From NCBI GenBank assembly GCA_027186245.1, contig CP114483.1, positions 1,746,001-1,810,000 of the forward strand: DNA of 64,000 nucleotides, written 5' to 3'. This document shows positions 1 to 12,446 of this stretch, piece by piece. How positions within the stretch are numbered: the stretch's first letter is position 1; the number at the start of each line of letters is the position of its first letter. Made by a program: the position numbers and the translations under genes. The notes under the pieces were generated by a model. The model worked only from the letters and a program-made list of their open reading frames with translations. It ran no database searches and had not been told where the DNA came from. The DNA is from Coriaria nepalensis (lineage: Eukaryota > Streptophyta > Magnoliopsida > Cucurbitales > Coriariaceae).

Positions 1-2141
1 ATATATTTCATATTTCGGGATCAAATTCAGCCCAAGTAGATTTGATCTCTTTGGGCCTTGAGGTATTAAAAAAAAGCCCAAAGTTAAATGAACTCGATCA
101 TGCATAAAAGTATAAGCCCACGTGAATGATAAGTGGGCCGACCGACAACCTTGTATAAGCCCAAGGTTAGATGTCTGCTTGGTAGAGCAAAAATACAAAT
201 AGAAAGCAAAAGTCAGCCATCTATTATTATAGGGTCTATATTCGTTTTTTTTTTTCCTTATGGTCCAAAGAGGCAACCCAATAAAACCCGATTAGCAAAC
301 TGGCTTCATTCCCACTTTTTTCCGAACCACACCAAATAAGAAACAAAAAAAGGTTGGTGATCTTTTTCGTGTGCCCAGATGCTGCTTATACTCTGTTCTT
401 TGAAGAGGGACAAAGGAGAAGGAGTTTAGAAGTTGTTCTCTCAGCTCTGTTTGGCACAAGATCTGTGCTCATTCACGGACTTGGTTTTTACATTTTAACC
501 CGGTTATCTGTATCCTAAGCAATTTCGTTTTCCTTATAAAGTTTTTGTAATCCTCAAAAAACATATTCATTGAGAAGTTGATAGGGTTTCTCGCTTTTGG
601 AAGGGGGCTTCCTTCAGTAAACGAGTCAAGGCTGTTGTTGCTCATGCAGGTAACCTTTCCACTGTTCTATAGATTTCCGTTTTCAAGTTAGCTCCCTCTC
701 CATAACGTTGAGTATAGAAATCTGAGCAAAGACTACGAATTTGTTCTGGTAGATGATAGTAACTGGTTTTGTGAACTAGCTTTAATGGTCAATCAGGCTT
801 ATTAGACTTGCAATTGAGGGAAGATTTAGGTCTCAACATTCTGGCTAGAAAGATCCCTCTTTTGTTTCTTTCCTTACTTTTCGACTATACCGGTTTTGCA
901 TTGTAGATTGATTCAATTGATATGAGTATGGTAGCATTTCGTATCGGTTATATGTTATATGTCTAAAAGATTTGAGGCTACTTCTAGACAGATGAGTTGC
1001 ACGAAATTTTTCTTTGAAAATTACTGAATTATGGTATTGAATGTAGGCAAATATTTATATGTTAAATTGATTCCTAAATATAAAAGTATTAGTTAGATTC
1101 TTATGATTTAATATAAAAGTACAAGTGTATAAAAATACAAATATTTTATGACTTTCATATATTTATTATCTTAATGTTCTAAAATCATTAAATATTTCTA
1201 AAATTGAAATCATTAAATATTTGACTTCGAGGGATTTATTATCATATATCTTAACTTATTTTGCACTCACTTATTAAAATGATTAATTTATTTTAGATTT
1301 ATGAGAATGATAAAATCTTTTAACTTGTTATCTAGAAAATGGTTTTAAAATTTAAAAAATATTGGAAGAAAATTCATAAGTACAATTGCTTAAGACAATA
1401 GATACAAGAACAAAAGTTTCGACTTAAGAGAAAGAGTTATAATTTTTTTAACGATCCCGGTTCCAATTTTACTGGGATGAAACTCTATAAATACTTTGAA
1501 ATTGATTTCTCTTTTTTTTTAATATTGTGTAAACGATTCAGAATTCTTATGTATTTTGGATTGGTGAAAGAAAAGTTCTACACGATTTTCTATACTTGCA
1601 CAAGATGTCTTAACTATTCTCGTATCAACGGTTTCTTCCGAATTTGTATAGGTGAGAGAGTTATTGGAGATATGAGCACTTCGTTAAATCCATAATTAGT
1701 TGAAATATTATTATGCATAAAAGATTAGGGGCATGCAGCTGATCAAAATCAACATACAACTCATAATGAAGACTTTGTTCAATATTTTCATAATATATTC
1801 TTAAATGAATAAACTTTTGAACTAGTTTTGTAGTCTACAAATAACCATACTAATGACCAACTATCATTAATAGTTTATTAACAAATTTTTATTATTATTT
1901 TTTTAAAAATTTCATTGTAATATCTATTTTTTTCTTTTTAAGGTTATAAAGTATTTTTAACAGAAGTCATATGATTGAGTCACAGTGATTTAATCATCTA
2001 TATATTAACTTTTATTTAGTCAAAAAAAAATATATATCATTTATATTTTATTTTTTATTTAGAGCTCGGCTCGGTCTAACTTTAAATAGTAAAAAAACTC
2101 GGCATGGACTAGAAAATCCGTTTTGACAACTCTAGCTATAG
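1..2141. other. AT-rich stretch without a recognisable gene
   Basis: No open frame of convincing length or family resemblance is seen. Positions about 360-650 are less AT-rich and look like a transcribed leader ending in a splice-donor-like CAG|GTAACC at about 648, so a 5' non-coding exon on the + strand is possible. Nothing downstream confirms it. From about 1,000 to 2,060 the sequence is plain AT-rich intergenic DNA. Confidence 0.3.
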
Positions 2142-2306
2142 ACCAAAACCGACCATCTGGAGAACATGAGCACAAAAGGCTGCAGTCTTGCACTTCAGTG
2201 TCTATCTGGAGATCCCAAGAGCAGACCGGACATGGTTGAGGTTGTGACCGCATTGGAGCAGTTTCAGGGCTCAACGAATCGCTCTGAAATGGCCCAAAGG
2301 GTGTGA
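2142..2306 (+). pseudogene. Terminal-exon relic of a receptor-like cytoplasmic kinase (RLCK VII/PBL type)
   Basis: One frame reads the C-terminal end of a plant Ser/Thr kinase domain: an LALQCLSGDPKSRPDM motif followed by VEVVTALEQFQ, then a short tail and a TGA at 2304-2306. This is subdomain XI, with the invariant Arg (in the KSRP context) that closes the kinase fold in PBS1-like kinases. A stop (TAG at 2139-2141) lies just upstream, and no earlier kinase exons are found to the left. It is therefore a fragment of a last exon and cannot encode an active kinase. It may be what remains of the kinase gene that sits near the expansin in related genomes (NAK, At5g02290, in Arabidopsis). That link is inference. 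Confidence 0.6.
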
Positions 2307-4659
2307 GAATTTTTGAAGTAGCCGAAAAAGTAAATGTGTTATGTAACATGTGTAAAGAGCTGTACAGTTCATTGTTGGGGTCAATGTATTTTGAATGATT
2401 TCCTAGAATTCTTCTCTATTCAATGGCTTGTTGTGGAAGATGAAGATTGATCTGCTAATCCCAATAAATCATTGCAAGATTTTTAAGGCGTTCATATGTT
2501 TGGGCCACTTTCGACCTAAAATGAAAATACTGGGCGATTCGGTCTCAAGATTTAAAAATAATAATAATAATAATTTCAAAGAATTTCGGCAAAAAGAACA
2601 CTTGACTCAAAACATGCAGAGAGAAAAGGATAATGCTTTTTTCAGAGAAGAATAGTAATAGGGGGATGGATGGGTGGGAAATGGAGGAAGGTGGCAAGTT
2701 GATAGTCGTCCTTTTTTGGATTCATCTTTCAAGCGTCGCCACCTTACCCACCAATCGCCATTCATGTCCCGCCGCTCTACTCTAAAAGACAAAAGACAAT
2801 GACATCTATGGTCTATCAACTCCTACTCCACTCCCCTGTTCAGAAATTGTTAAGAAACAGATCTGATTCGATCCGACAATTAAAAAAATATAATAAATAA
2901 CACAAGTTGCTGGTGCCTTCCGATAAGAAATGTATGTCGTATTATTTGTAACAACTCTGATTGGTTAAAAAAGTTGCCAAATTGGACCGGCGGGGAGGAA
3001 AGAAAAAAACTAAGCAGTGGATGCAGCATTTCTGTGCAAATTGATACATGGCTAAGAACAGAGTTAATGGGTAGGATTCCTGATTCCATACAAAAGATGT
3101 TTTCAAGCTTTCGCACATGTTCATATTCTCTTTTGTATACACCTCAAAACCGATTTCAAGGAGATTCGTAAATTCATATCTACTTTCACAGTTTGACCGC
3201 ACTCCCTTTTTTTTTTTTTTGTTTTTTAATAACAAATTTATATATCTTGAAGCACTGAGCAAGTGACAGAGAGATGAATACATGGAATCAAAATGTAGAG
3301 GAATTGAAGTAACAAACGTTGGAAAATATGGAGATTATGATGTTTGTTTCTGAGCAGGAGGTAGGTCCCATGATCCAGCCCATATTGTCCCGTAATGTAA
3401 TGTAATGTATCTTTCTTTCTTACCGAAAGTTTGTAAAGAAAATTGATACCTTGTTGATGAGATGAGATGAGATAGATATGGTTGATATGGAGGAGGGGGG
3501 GGGGGGGTATAAATGCTCATCCCGTTTGTTATATTGGATGAGTTACAACATGCATAATCATGGCCATCAAATAGTATACACATATCTCCCTTTGTGAGTA
3601 AAGAAAGATCCTCACACGAATAATCCTCCATTTTGGCATTATTTCCCATTACTTCACGGACCACGTTTTTTTTTATTTTTTTAAAATTTTATGGCTACTT
3701 GTCAACTGTCTGACTGCCTTTGCTACAAGAATCGTTTGAGATTAGATGTATTGAAGAGAAGGTCAGATATTTGCACAGAACAGTAGAGTTTCTTATATCT
3801 TGAGAGAGAGAGCCTCTTAGGTGATTACGTAGATGTTAAATAGTGATATAGATTTGAAATCATATCTAAACAATTGATACAGTCTTAAAATATGATGCTA
3901 CCATCTAAGTTTGAAAAATAAAACAAATGACAAGAGGAAAAGGATAAAGCTATAAGAGATAGAAAGATAAAAGAGTGAAATTTATGTCTATTGTTCAGAG
4001 ATGGGATTTGAAATGACATTTATCATATAAAATTCAATAATACAATAATTTAAATTTATTATATTTTTTTTAAAACAATTTTTATTTATAATATATTAAA
4101 AAATTAATAATTATTTAATTTCAATCATAAAAATCTCCTGCCAAACGAATTGAATCCAAAGGCCGTTCAGTACTTTGTCGGTCTCCATGTTCTTCACTGC
4201 CCGTACTGAAGACATTAATTCGCCCAACACATTCCAACAACACTATCGCATAACAACAATGCTTATGATATAACGTACAAAAGATTATAACCAAGATTCA
4301 AATTATTTATTAATAGTAACAAGTTGTTTCTTCCTAACAACTTACCTTACCTTAGCTTAACTATAATAATATAAACTCTGTAATAAGAAAAGGGGCTGCG
4401 GGCTACATTTTCCTTGCAGCCACTTCAGCCCTTACGCAATCCAAGAAACTTTTTAACCATGGCCGGCTTTACATTCAACCTCACGACTTGGAATAATAAC
4501 CCAATCAATCCCCAACTAAGAAGGTAAAAATTAAAATTACCGCACACACACATTAGTAATTCTTCTAACTATCGCTATAAAAAGAAACGATCTACCAAAA
4601 TACCCCTTTTGATTTTCCCGGGAAAATTAGGCGGGAAAAAAAATGAAGAAGGCTGGAAT
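2307..4659. other. Intergenic, no supported gene
   Basis: Contains simple repeats, including a 13-bp G run at 3495-3507, and AT-rich sequence around 3,990-4,110. Short open frames here (for example on the minus strand at 3335-3664) have no family resemblance and contain low-complexity stretches, so they are not called. Confidence 0.5.
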
Positions 4660-4674
4660 GGGGGGGGGGGGGGG
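4660..4674 (-). repeat. C15 homopolymer just after the expansin stop codon
   Basis: A run of 15 G on the + strand, that is C15 in the expansin mRNA, lies about six bases 3' of the stop codon at 4681-4683. Its position puts it in the 3' UTR. Length could be affected by assembly error. Confidence 0.6.
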
Positions 4675-4680
4675 ATGTGA

Positions 4681-5952
4681 TCAGATGCGGAAATTCTTCC
4701 CGGTGAAAGTCTGACCGAAATTCCAGTCGGCGGGAGCGATGTTCCAGGAAGTAGAGGTGCGATGATCACTGCCGGTGACTCTGAAGGAGAGAGCTTGACC
4801 CACCAAAACGGCGTTGGACTGCCAGTTTTGTCCCCAGTTACGGCTAAGGGTCATCCAGCCGGTGTTTGTTCCTTTCACGCTCACCCTCACGATATCTCCT
4901 GCACCCCCTACGTTGGTTACTAAAACCAGGTTGAAGTAACGGAAACCGTTTATTGTGAATCTGATTCCGCCCTCTTTCCTGCATGGGACCCTGCAAACCC
5001 AAAACAGTCTTTTTACTGACCACTTGCTTACATGATTTATTTATTTATTTTCTTTTTTTACCTACTTTTAATTTTCTTTTTTTTAAAGATCTTGTCAATT
5101 TGGTGAAGGATTATAACCTATGGATTTATATAATTCCGAGATTCTGTGGGGCTCTGTTTGTTTCGAGGGAAAATCAACAGGAGAGAAAATCATACGACCG
5201 CAATATACTTTTTCTGACGCGCCTTTTCATATTCAGTAGCAAAAACAGAGTTATAGAGTAAAAAGCGGCATCGAAGAATAAGAAGCGGATTAACTCACCG
5301 GCGGAAAGAAACGGGGACTATTCCGGCGCGGTACTGGGCTATCTTGAGAAACATGGGCATGGCGAGGTCGAAATGGGGGCGAGGGGGGTTGCACCAGCCG
5401 CCATCGTCGCTTGGTTGAGCGAAGTTAGGAGGACAAAAGTTGGTGGCGGTGATGAAGATGGAGGGGTTACCTGGGTTACACCACCTGGGATCGTCAGTGC
5501 ACTTAAGCTCGAAGCAAGCGCCGCAGCTAAGCCCGTCGTTGAACAGAGATGTGCTCAGCGCCGCGGTGTTCACTCCATAGCCTTGGCTGTACAGATTTCC
5601 ATATCCACAAGCACCGCCTGCAACAATAAGAAAACACCAGCACTCTACTCTCAGCAAGCAAAGAGCATAACAAGAGAACCTGGATCTATGAAAGTATGAA
5701 CAAAGAATGCAGAACAGGGAGTTAAACGAAACAGGGGAAGTTGAAATGCAGAGGAGAAATAACAAATACAGAAAATGCAGACAGTTATATAAAGCAGAAA
5801 ATACCCATAGTCCCTGAAGCGTCGCTGCCGCCGTAGAAAGTAGCATGAGCGCTCTCCCATGGGCCGCCAGTGAAGACTCCGGGGATTCTAGCATTGCCCA
5901 TTGCGAATAACGAGAGTACAGAAAGAATGAAGAGCACAGTAACAGAAGCCAT
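4681..5952 (-). CDS. EXPA: Alpha-expansin, secreted cell-wall loosening protein
   Basis: Three exons: 5805-5952, 5299-5617 and 4681-4990, all with GT-AG introns. They join to a 258-residue protein, the usual alpha-expansin length. The N-terminus is a hydrophobic signal peptide of about 20 residues ending near GNA. The DPBB domain follows, with GGACGYG, a set of conserved cysteines and the family HFDL motif. The C-terminal CBM63 domain ends in [14 protein letters not shown], a tail typical of the EXPA3/4/6/9/16 branch. Expansins act in the apoplast, where they loosen cellulose-xyloglucan contacts without hydrolysis, allowing acid growth. The intron after the GTM codons is at a position common in the family. 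In Arabidopsis, EXPA9 or EXPA3 lies beside the same neighbours (RNR1; GRAS). No lesion is seen, so the gene looks functional. Confidence 0.95.
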
Positions 5953-8775
5953 TGTTGCCGGAACACAGAGGTAGAGAGAGAGAGAGAGAGAAGACGAATG
6001 AGTATGGGGATTGAGGAGTGAATGGAAAGCGGGAGAGGAGAGGAGGGGGTACTTATTGAGGCGCGGGTTGAGGCTCAGCGATTCGGCAATTTGCTTTCTT
6101 TTTGCAATCTATTTAATGCTCTCTTTCGCTACCTTCCTCTGTCACGTACCTATTTTGTTTCCATTAAAAAATAATCAATTTATTATTATTTTTATTTTTA
6201 TTTTTTCTGGAATTATGTTTGGGATCGTAATTTATTGAGAGGAAGAATATAATGAATTGGAATATGTGCTTAGCTACGTGGATAAAACATTAGGTGTAAT
6301 TCACTGAAATTTACTGTAATAAATCTTAATCTTAATAACTAATAATAAATTTTTTTTATTAAACTAAATAAATAATAAAATAGTATATTAATATATTAAA
6401 TGAGTTCAGAAAATTAATATTTATTCTTATTTTTTTTAAAATTAAAATTTAATTATAAATTATACTAAATTACATAAATTCACAAAAGCTTACTTCTGGA
6501 TCACTTTTGTGCACTTGATTGATGATGTATACTTATTATGCTTTCCTCAGGATAAGGCTATTTGCTATTTCGAACATGCATTTTTAATTCTTCCAAAAAA
6601 ATCACTTGTAGCTTTTCCCCAATTTACATTTTTTATTAATTTTTTATTAATTTTATTTTCGTGTTCAATGTGACATCAGAATTTATGGTTTGTGGATAAT
6701 AAAATTTTAGCCTATTAAAATCATAATAAATTTTATATAATAAATATGAAAATAATATTTATTAAATAAATAAATAAATTTATGAAAAAAGTAACTAAAT
6801 AAGGCAAGAGAGTCGTGAATTAAATCGAGGTAACTGATACAGAGTGACGAAAGGTTACAAGAGAAAATAAGGTGGGAAATGAAATGGGGCAGCGAAAACG
6901 TGGGACACTTGTCCGTTACCGGCAGGCCCACGTTGGCCTTGGTCGTAGAGTTTGGCTGTCGCTCTTTTTACCAGTGAAGTGGGTCCCGGTCGCTGAAAAG
7001 CCTTATTCACTTTACTTTGGGCTTTTCAAATAAGTTACAGCCCAACAACCTAAACTCTCCACAAATCCCAAGCCTCTAATGATGAAAACTATATATATAA
7101 TTATTAATTAGTAAGAGCTTTTCTACTTGGAACTGTTTGGTCTCCATCATAGCCCTTGAGGAAACATGAGGGTTGGTCAGATATGTTGAAAAGCCAGTTA
7201 GTCAGTTACCCACCCGTTCATGCGATCCAAAAAGAAGGCCCAAACTTTGCATGTGACCCGAATTTTGTGGCAGTGCTTCTCTTGTTTGCTGCTGCTTCTT
7301 CCTCAATCTTCTCCTTTTTCTTACAGAGAGAGAGAGAGAGAGAGAGAGAGTCCAACGGTCCAACCACAGCCTTCTTCTTCTTCTTCTTGTAGCTCACTCT
7401 ATCCACATCTTTGTCTCTATTATCAACATCCCATGTGCACTCACTAATTGCACCCCCTTTTTTTTAGAAACACCCACTTCCTTTTCTTCTTTTTCTTCTT
7501 TTTCTTCTTTTTCTTCTTTTTCTTCTTTTTCTTCTTTCTAATAAATGAAATTAAAATCTTAAAAAGTCCTTATCCATTATTTTTCTTAATAATAATACTG
7601 TTTTATTTATTTCTATTTTTATTTGAGATAAAAGCTGATTAAGGATTGACGTGCACTTATCATTTTTCATGGTGTGGGTATGAATCGTAGTATGATCTAT
7701 ATCTATATCTTAGTCGGTGGATCTATCTTATACATATATATATATATATATATATTGATGGTTTGATTGTGAGTTGTGAACGCTTGGGAGAGGAGTTGTG
7801 AACGCTTGGGAGAGGAGTTGTAGTAGATTGGTGTGAACCGTGTGATGATCATAAAAGGGATGGCGGGTTATGCAGTTAAGGTGGGTCGGGTAGTTTCGTC
7901 AAGACATAAATATCAATAAAGGCGTTCAAAGGGAAAGACGAAGAAGATATGAGAGAAGAAAAAGGGGTGACCCCACTCGTAGACAAACAAGATCAAGCGG
8001 ATCCGCCACGTCATCGGTCTCAACCACATGTTAGCTGTCATCGATCGAGCCAGCTAGCTATCAGCTATATAGCTCATGCATGCATGGCAATTGGCAAGGT
8101 CAGGCCCCAAGGCACGTGAATTTTCGGTGTGCTCTCTACCTCGTGCATCCCCATGTGAAGGAATTTTAGTCCCCTTTTATTTATTTCTTTTATCTTCTTA
8201 CATATTGGTATATAATAATATATGATGTTATATATTATTTGTACATTCAGTTGGTGACGTGGCATAATATCATTAGTTGAGCAACTCTTTTGGTAAAGGG
8301 TTTCGTAAATGCTAATAATATAATCTCGTACGTTGTAAGAGAAACCATGATTTGATTAAGTTGATTACTGTGTTAGAATTAATGCATGTTACCGTACCAC
8401 TTGATCTTCAGAGTAATGATCAAGAAAGACTATTTTCTTAGCAAGTATATCACGTGCTGGGGACACATGCATGTTTTCTAGCTTCGTGTTCGCTCATTTC
8501 ACATCCGTATTATACATACTCACAAGCTTTGCATAAGCCATAAACATGGCTAGCTGTTTGAGAGATCAATTCATAAGTGGGGCCGGGCCTAGGTATATAT
8601 ATCCTAAAATACCTTGCTCTCTTTTTCACTAAATTCAGATATACACACTTCCGTCAGGATCTCTTACTCCTCGATTGCCGATCCACACAAACCCATACAT
8701 ACATATATATATATATATATCTATGGCCGGCAGGTGAGGTGACAGAAGGTACTCAATTAATTGGCCACATTTATA
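5953..8775. other. Intergenic region rich in simple repeats
   Basis: Immediately upstream of the expansin is a GA/CT-rich leader (about 5,970-5,990). Farther right are (GA)n at 7325-7350, a 9-bp TTTTTCTTC repeat of about five units at 7491-7538, (TA)n at about 7734-7753, and a 22-bp direct duplication at 7771-7792 and 7793-7814. No gene is supported. Confidence 0.5.
7491..7538. repeat. Pyrimidine-rich 9-bp tandem repeat
   Basis: About five head-to-tail copies of TTTTTCTTC. The open frame across it would be all phenylalanine and leucine, and is not a gene. Confidence 0.8.
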
Positions 8776-8783
8776 ATCCTTAT

Positions 8784-9639
8784 TAGGGATGAGCAGTTTT
8801 CATCAACTGACTCAATTAGGTCGGATCATAAAAGCTGAAGTCAATGCGGATCGGATGTATCATCTGAAATGATTCGGATGGGTTGGATGACTGCTATCCG
8901 ATTTTAATTATTAAAAATGCCTTGCTATTTTAAATTTTAGGTCTTCTTGCGATTTCCTGATCCCCTCTATTATTTCTTCTTCTTCTTCTTTTTCCTTTCG
9001 CTCACAGTGCTGATTCTGGGTTATCTGAGAAATATAGATGGTGAATCTGTTTCTGTCCTGGATCCGAAACATCGAACACTATTTTTTATTTTCGTCCGAA
9101 CCATTGCATTGACAGAGTTGCAATAGTCCAGCAAGAGCTTCGTATGCATGTGGGATTTCGACCATTGTAGATGTGTTGGGAAAGGCGTACAGTGTGTTTA
9201 TGAGTGGAAATAAGGAAATGATTATGTAATTAAGGTGGAAGAAATTAAGGGTGGGTGTCGTGGATGATTTGTTGACAGTGTGGGTATTTTCATCTATATA
9301 TTGGAATTCTTAGCAACGAATTTTATCCTTACGATTTAAAGCTCTTCAATGATAGAGATTTCTTACTTTGTGGAGTTATAATTGACACAGAGAAAGAAAA
9401 TATACATGGAGATGAAAGAGATAGAGAAAAACACAGGAAATAAAATAAAATTATTTAAAAAAAAACAAATATCATGTAATTTTTTTTAAAAAATCCAGAT
9501 CATCTTTCCGACTGATCCAACGGGATCCGATCAGGTCAAATCGGTCGGATAACTCCTTTAATTTGGGTGAATAAGCAATTAGTTGAATGAATTTTGAATG
9601 TAATATGATCTGATTCAATCCGAACCGAACTCATCCCTA
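8784..9639. mobile_element. Non-autonomous hAT-type DNA transposon, 856 bp
   Basis: Ends are inverted: TAGGGATGAG at the left and its reverse complement at the right. The TAGGGATG start is the common plant hAT terminus. Flanks show an 8-bp target duplication with one mismatch: ATCCTTAT at 8776-8783 and ATCCTTAC at 9640-9647. Sub-terminal GATCGGAT/ATCCGATC-type motifs occur repeatedly near both ends, as expected for transposase-binding sites in this superfamily. No transposase frame is present, so movement would have needed an enzyme supplied elsewhere. The interior (about 8,940-9,350) is less repetitive and could be captured host sequence. Confidence 0.8.
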
Positions 9640-9647
9640 ATCCTTAC

Positions 9648-12446
9648 CATTTCTAATTATATATCATAAATATATATATATATGAAAGGATAAATATATA
9701 TATTTACGTACCAAACATATTACTGAAATTAATACTTTTATTTAATTATTAAGACCTAGTTTTGCGAATGATATGAAGGATTAACCGACAAATCGACAAT
9801 CATCACTTGACTTAGGATGTTGAAACTATGGCCGGCAGAGCGATTAAAGCTCGTGCGGATCTCTTAAAACAAAAAAAAAAAAGGTTGTCTGAATATTTAA
9901 GTTGATTGGCTTGTTAATTACTATATTTATTACACTAAATTATTGTAATTGACTTCCAAATTATTAGCTATTACTGCAAACTTTTCAATGCTTTTCATGC
10001 TTTGTTTCGAAGGAAGCTACATAAATAAATCAATAACTTTGAAGAAGGCATTTCGACCCACCTTTCCTGCATGGAAAGAGCAATATCTGTCTTCCACTGA
10101 TCATGAGGTTGTGTTTGAAAAGAGAACAAGCGGCCGGTAGCTGGGTGGTCCAATTCCGCAGCATGTAACTCGAGTATATAATGCACAACTCTCTCAACTA
10201 CCTTTTTATATTTTCAACCCAAGAAATGATGAAGAGATACTTCCTTAGAAGTTAGAACGATATTATAGTGTCATGAGTAGTCAGCAGCACTCAGAAGCTT
10301 CAGATGGGATTCAGAAGCATTGATTTCACATAAAAGTTGTTAAAATTGTGGGATAATTAAATGATTACTTTAATTTCTTTTCCTAAATTAGTTGAGGTAG
10401 ATTTGGCAAGGCTTTTGTGTTAGCAAGGGATCTGCCTGTTAAAAGTGCAAAATCAGCTTAACAAATTTATTGTCGATATTTTGTCCGGTACATTCATTCC
10501 GATACTTTAAAGTTAGTTTTAAGAGAAAAATTATTTATTTTAATTATTAGATATTTAAACTCATTAATATGCATTCTTAGTGATCTAATTAACTCTCTGA
10601 TTATATCTGACACAAATATAAATTTACCCTCCTATTACTTGTGTCAAAAAGGATCCTTATCCAACTGCACTCAAGCTTTAGTACCATGCTTGTTGTTAGT
10701 CCTATCACCATAGTTGGATTGTCCTTTGATAAGGTTCTCAAAATAAAATTTCGGGACATGACCACCTGACCAGATCATAGCACCTAATCGACATGCACGT
10801 ACCTTGGGTCCATATCCTGCGAGTAAGTCTTCTGTTCTACCGAACATCAGACTCCGGCACAGCTTACTTGGTCCTGACCTTCTCGATTCTTGCGGAAGAG
10901 GACTAAATCAAAATCGCCATAAAAATTCGGTTTTGACATTGAAATTGCAAAATCGGTATTTAAATACCATGACCAAACCTTATATTTTCATCACAAATGT
11001 TACTAAGTGCCTTAACTAGGAGTAGGAGGGTCCCCACCCTATCTAGTAAATAGCTAAGTAATGCTAGAAGACTATCGTATCAGAAGTTACTCGGTGGTTA
11101 GTAGCAGGTAAATGCTCGTTTGGTAAACATCAACGCCAGAAGATAAATAACGACCTTAATTTCACTGTTTGATTGTTTCCAAAAAGAGGGCAAGTTAGGC
11201 AGCGAGTCTCGTATTAGAGACTAGGGAGGAGACTGTAGGGGTAAATTGACAATACCTGAAGGACGGGCAAGGCACATGCACGCAGGCATGCATTGATGTG
11301 CGTGACGAATACTAAGCTCCTAGCTAGATAGCTAGCTAGTTCCCCTTCCCAGCTCGACACATAATGTGAAAACCAATAAGATGAATTGATTAGGTACAAA
11401 CGGTTTTTGGACTTTAAAAAAAAAAAAAAAAGAAGTTTTTCTGAAGGAGATAATCTGATTCGAAAAGGATTTTGTATGAGATTGATTCTACATAAATTTG
11501 AGAAAAAATTGTCATAAAAACGAATTCAGAAACCAATTTGCATGCTTTGATGAGATTTGCAAAAACAGTGAAGAATTGAAGATGGGGGTGGGTGGGGCCT
11601 GTGGGAGAGAGTGGGGTTTTCATTGGATATAAAGCTTGTAATAATTTTAAATCTGAATTTTTAATGATAATATTAAATATTAATACTTCGATTAGAAAAT
11701 AAAAATTAATAAACCAAAAATATCAAATAGATTTTATATATATATATATTTTTTCTTTCACATAATTTTGATTATATAAATACAAGAAAATATAAGAAAT
11801 ATTGCTAACTATAATTTTATTAAGTGATGCTTGTGCCTCCTGAAGGACCTTCAGACATGACCCTAGAGACATCTATGGACATAATCAATGTCTTCTTTTG
11901 CTATCCCACATTATCCCTACTCTACTACAGCCCCCTACATAAGGGTCTACTGATTCAGTATTCAGGAATCAGGATATATGTTTAACTAAAGTGACGATGC
12001 AGTATTAAAAAGCAATTTATTTACTATGAGCATGAAATCTCTGTGGCAGTGCGACTATATGCTCAACAAAACTGAAGATGCAAAAAAACCCGTGCCAAAA
12101 AATTTATAGCCACTAACTAGCTCTTTCAGCCAAGCTACAAGAATATCCAAAATTCACCTGTGTGTGTGTATATACCCACAATAACATGTACATCTAGATC
12201 AGGAGGATTGTAGTAGTTCTTAATGGCTAAATGAATGTCATTCCCAAGTTTTGTTGTAAGGGAACAAAGCATGATCACGTCATCACTCCGAAAGGAGTCG
12301 AACCGAGCAATGCTGTTGTGAACTTGTGAGGTTTAGATAACCTATTATGGTCAAACAGCGAAAATGCTCCAGCAACTTTTTACTTTCATTCCGTAACTTT
12401 CAAATATCAAAAACAGTGCCTCTCTCTCGGAATCCAGTTCTATACC
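9648..12446. other. Intergenic, no supported gene
   Basis: AT-rich, with short tracts of A or T and no open frame resembling a known family. Positions about 12,190-12,446 are probably the 3' UTR of RNR1, which ends at 12447 on the minus strand. Confidence 0.5.

Noticed and set aside
2942..3283. 113-codon minus-strand frame
   Set aside because: Lysine run from a T tract, no recognisable domain; overlapping frames on both strands suggest chance.
3335..3664. 109-codon minus-strand frame
   Set aside because: Contains a polyproline run from a G/C homopolymer, has no family resemblance, and lies in intergenic sequence without splice partners.
7448..7642. Phenylalanine-rich frame
   Set aside because: Translation of the TTTTTCTTC repeat.
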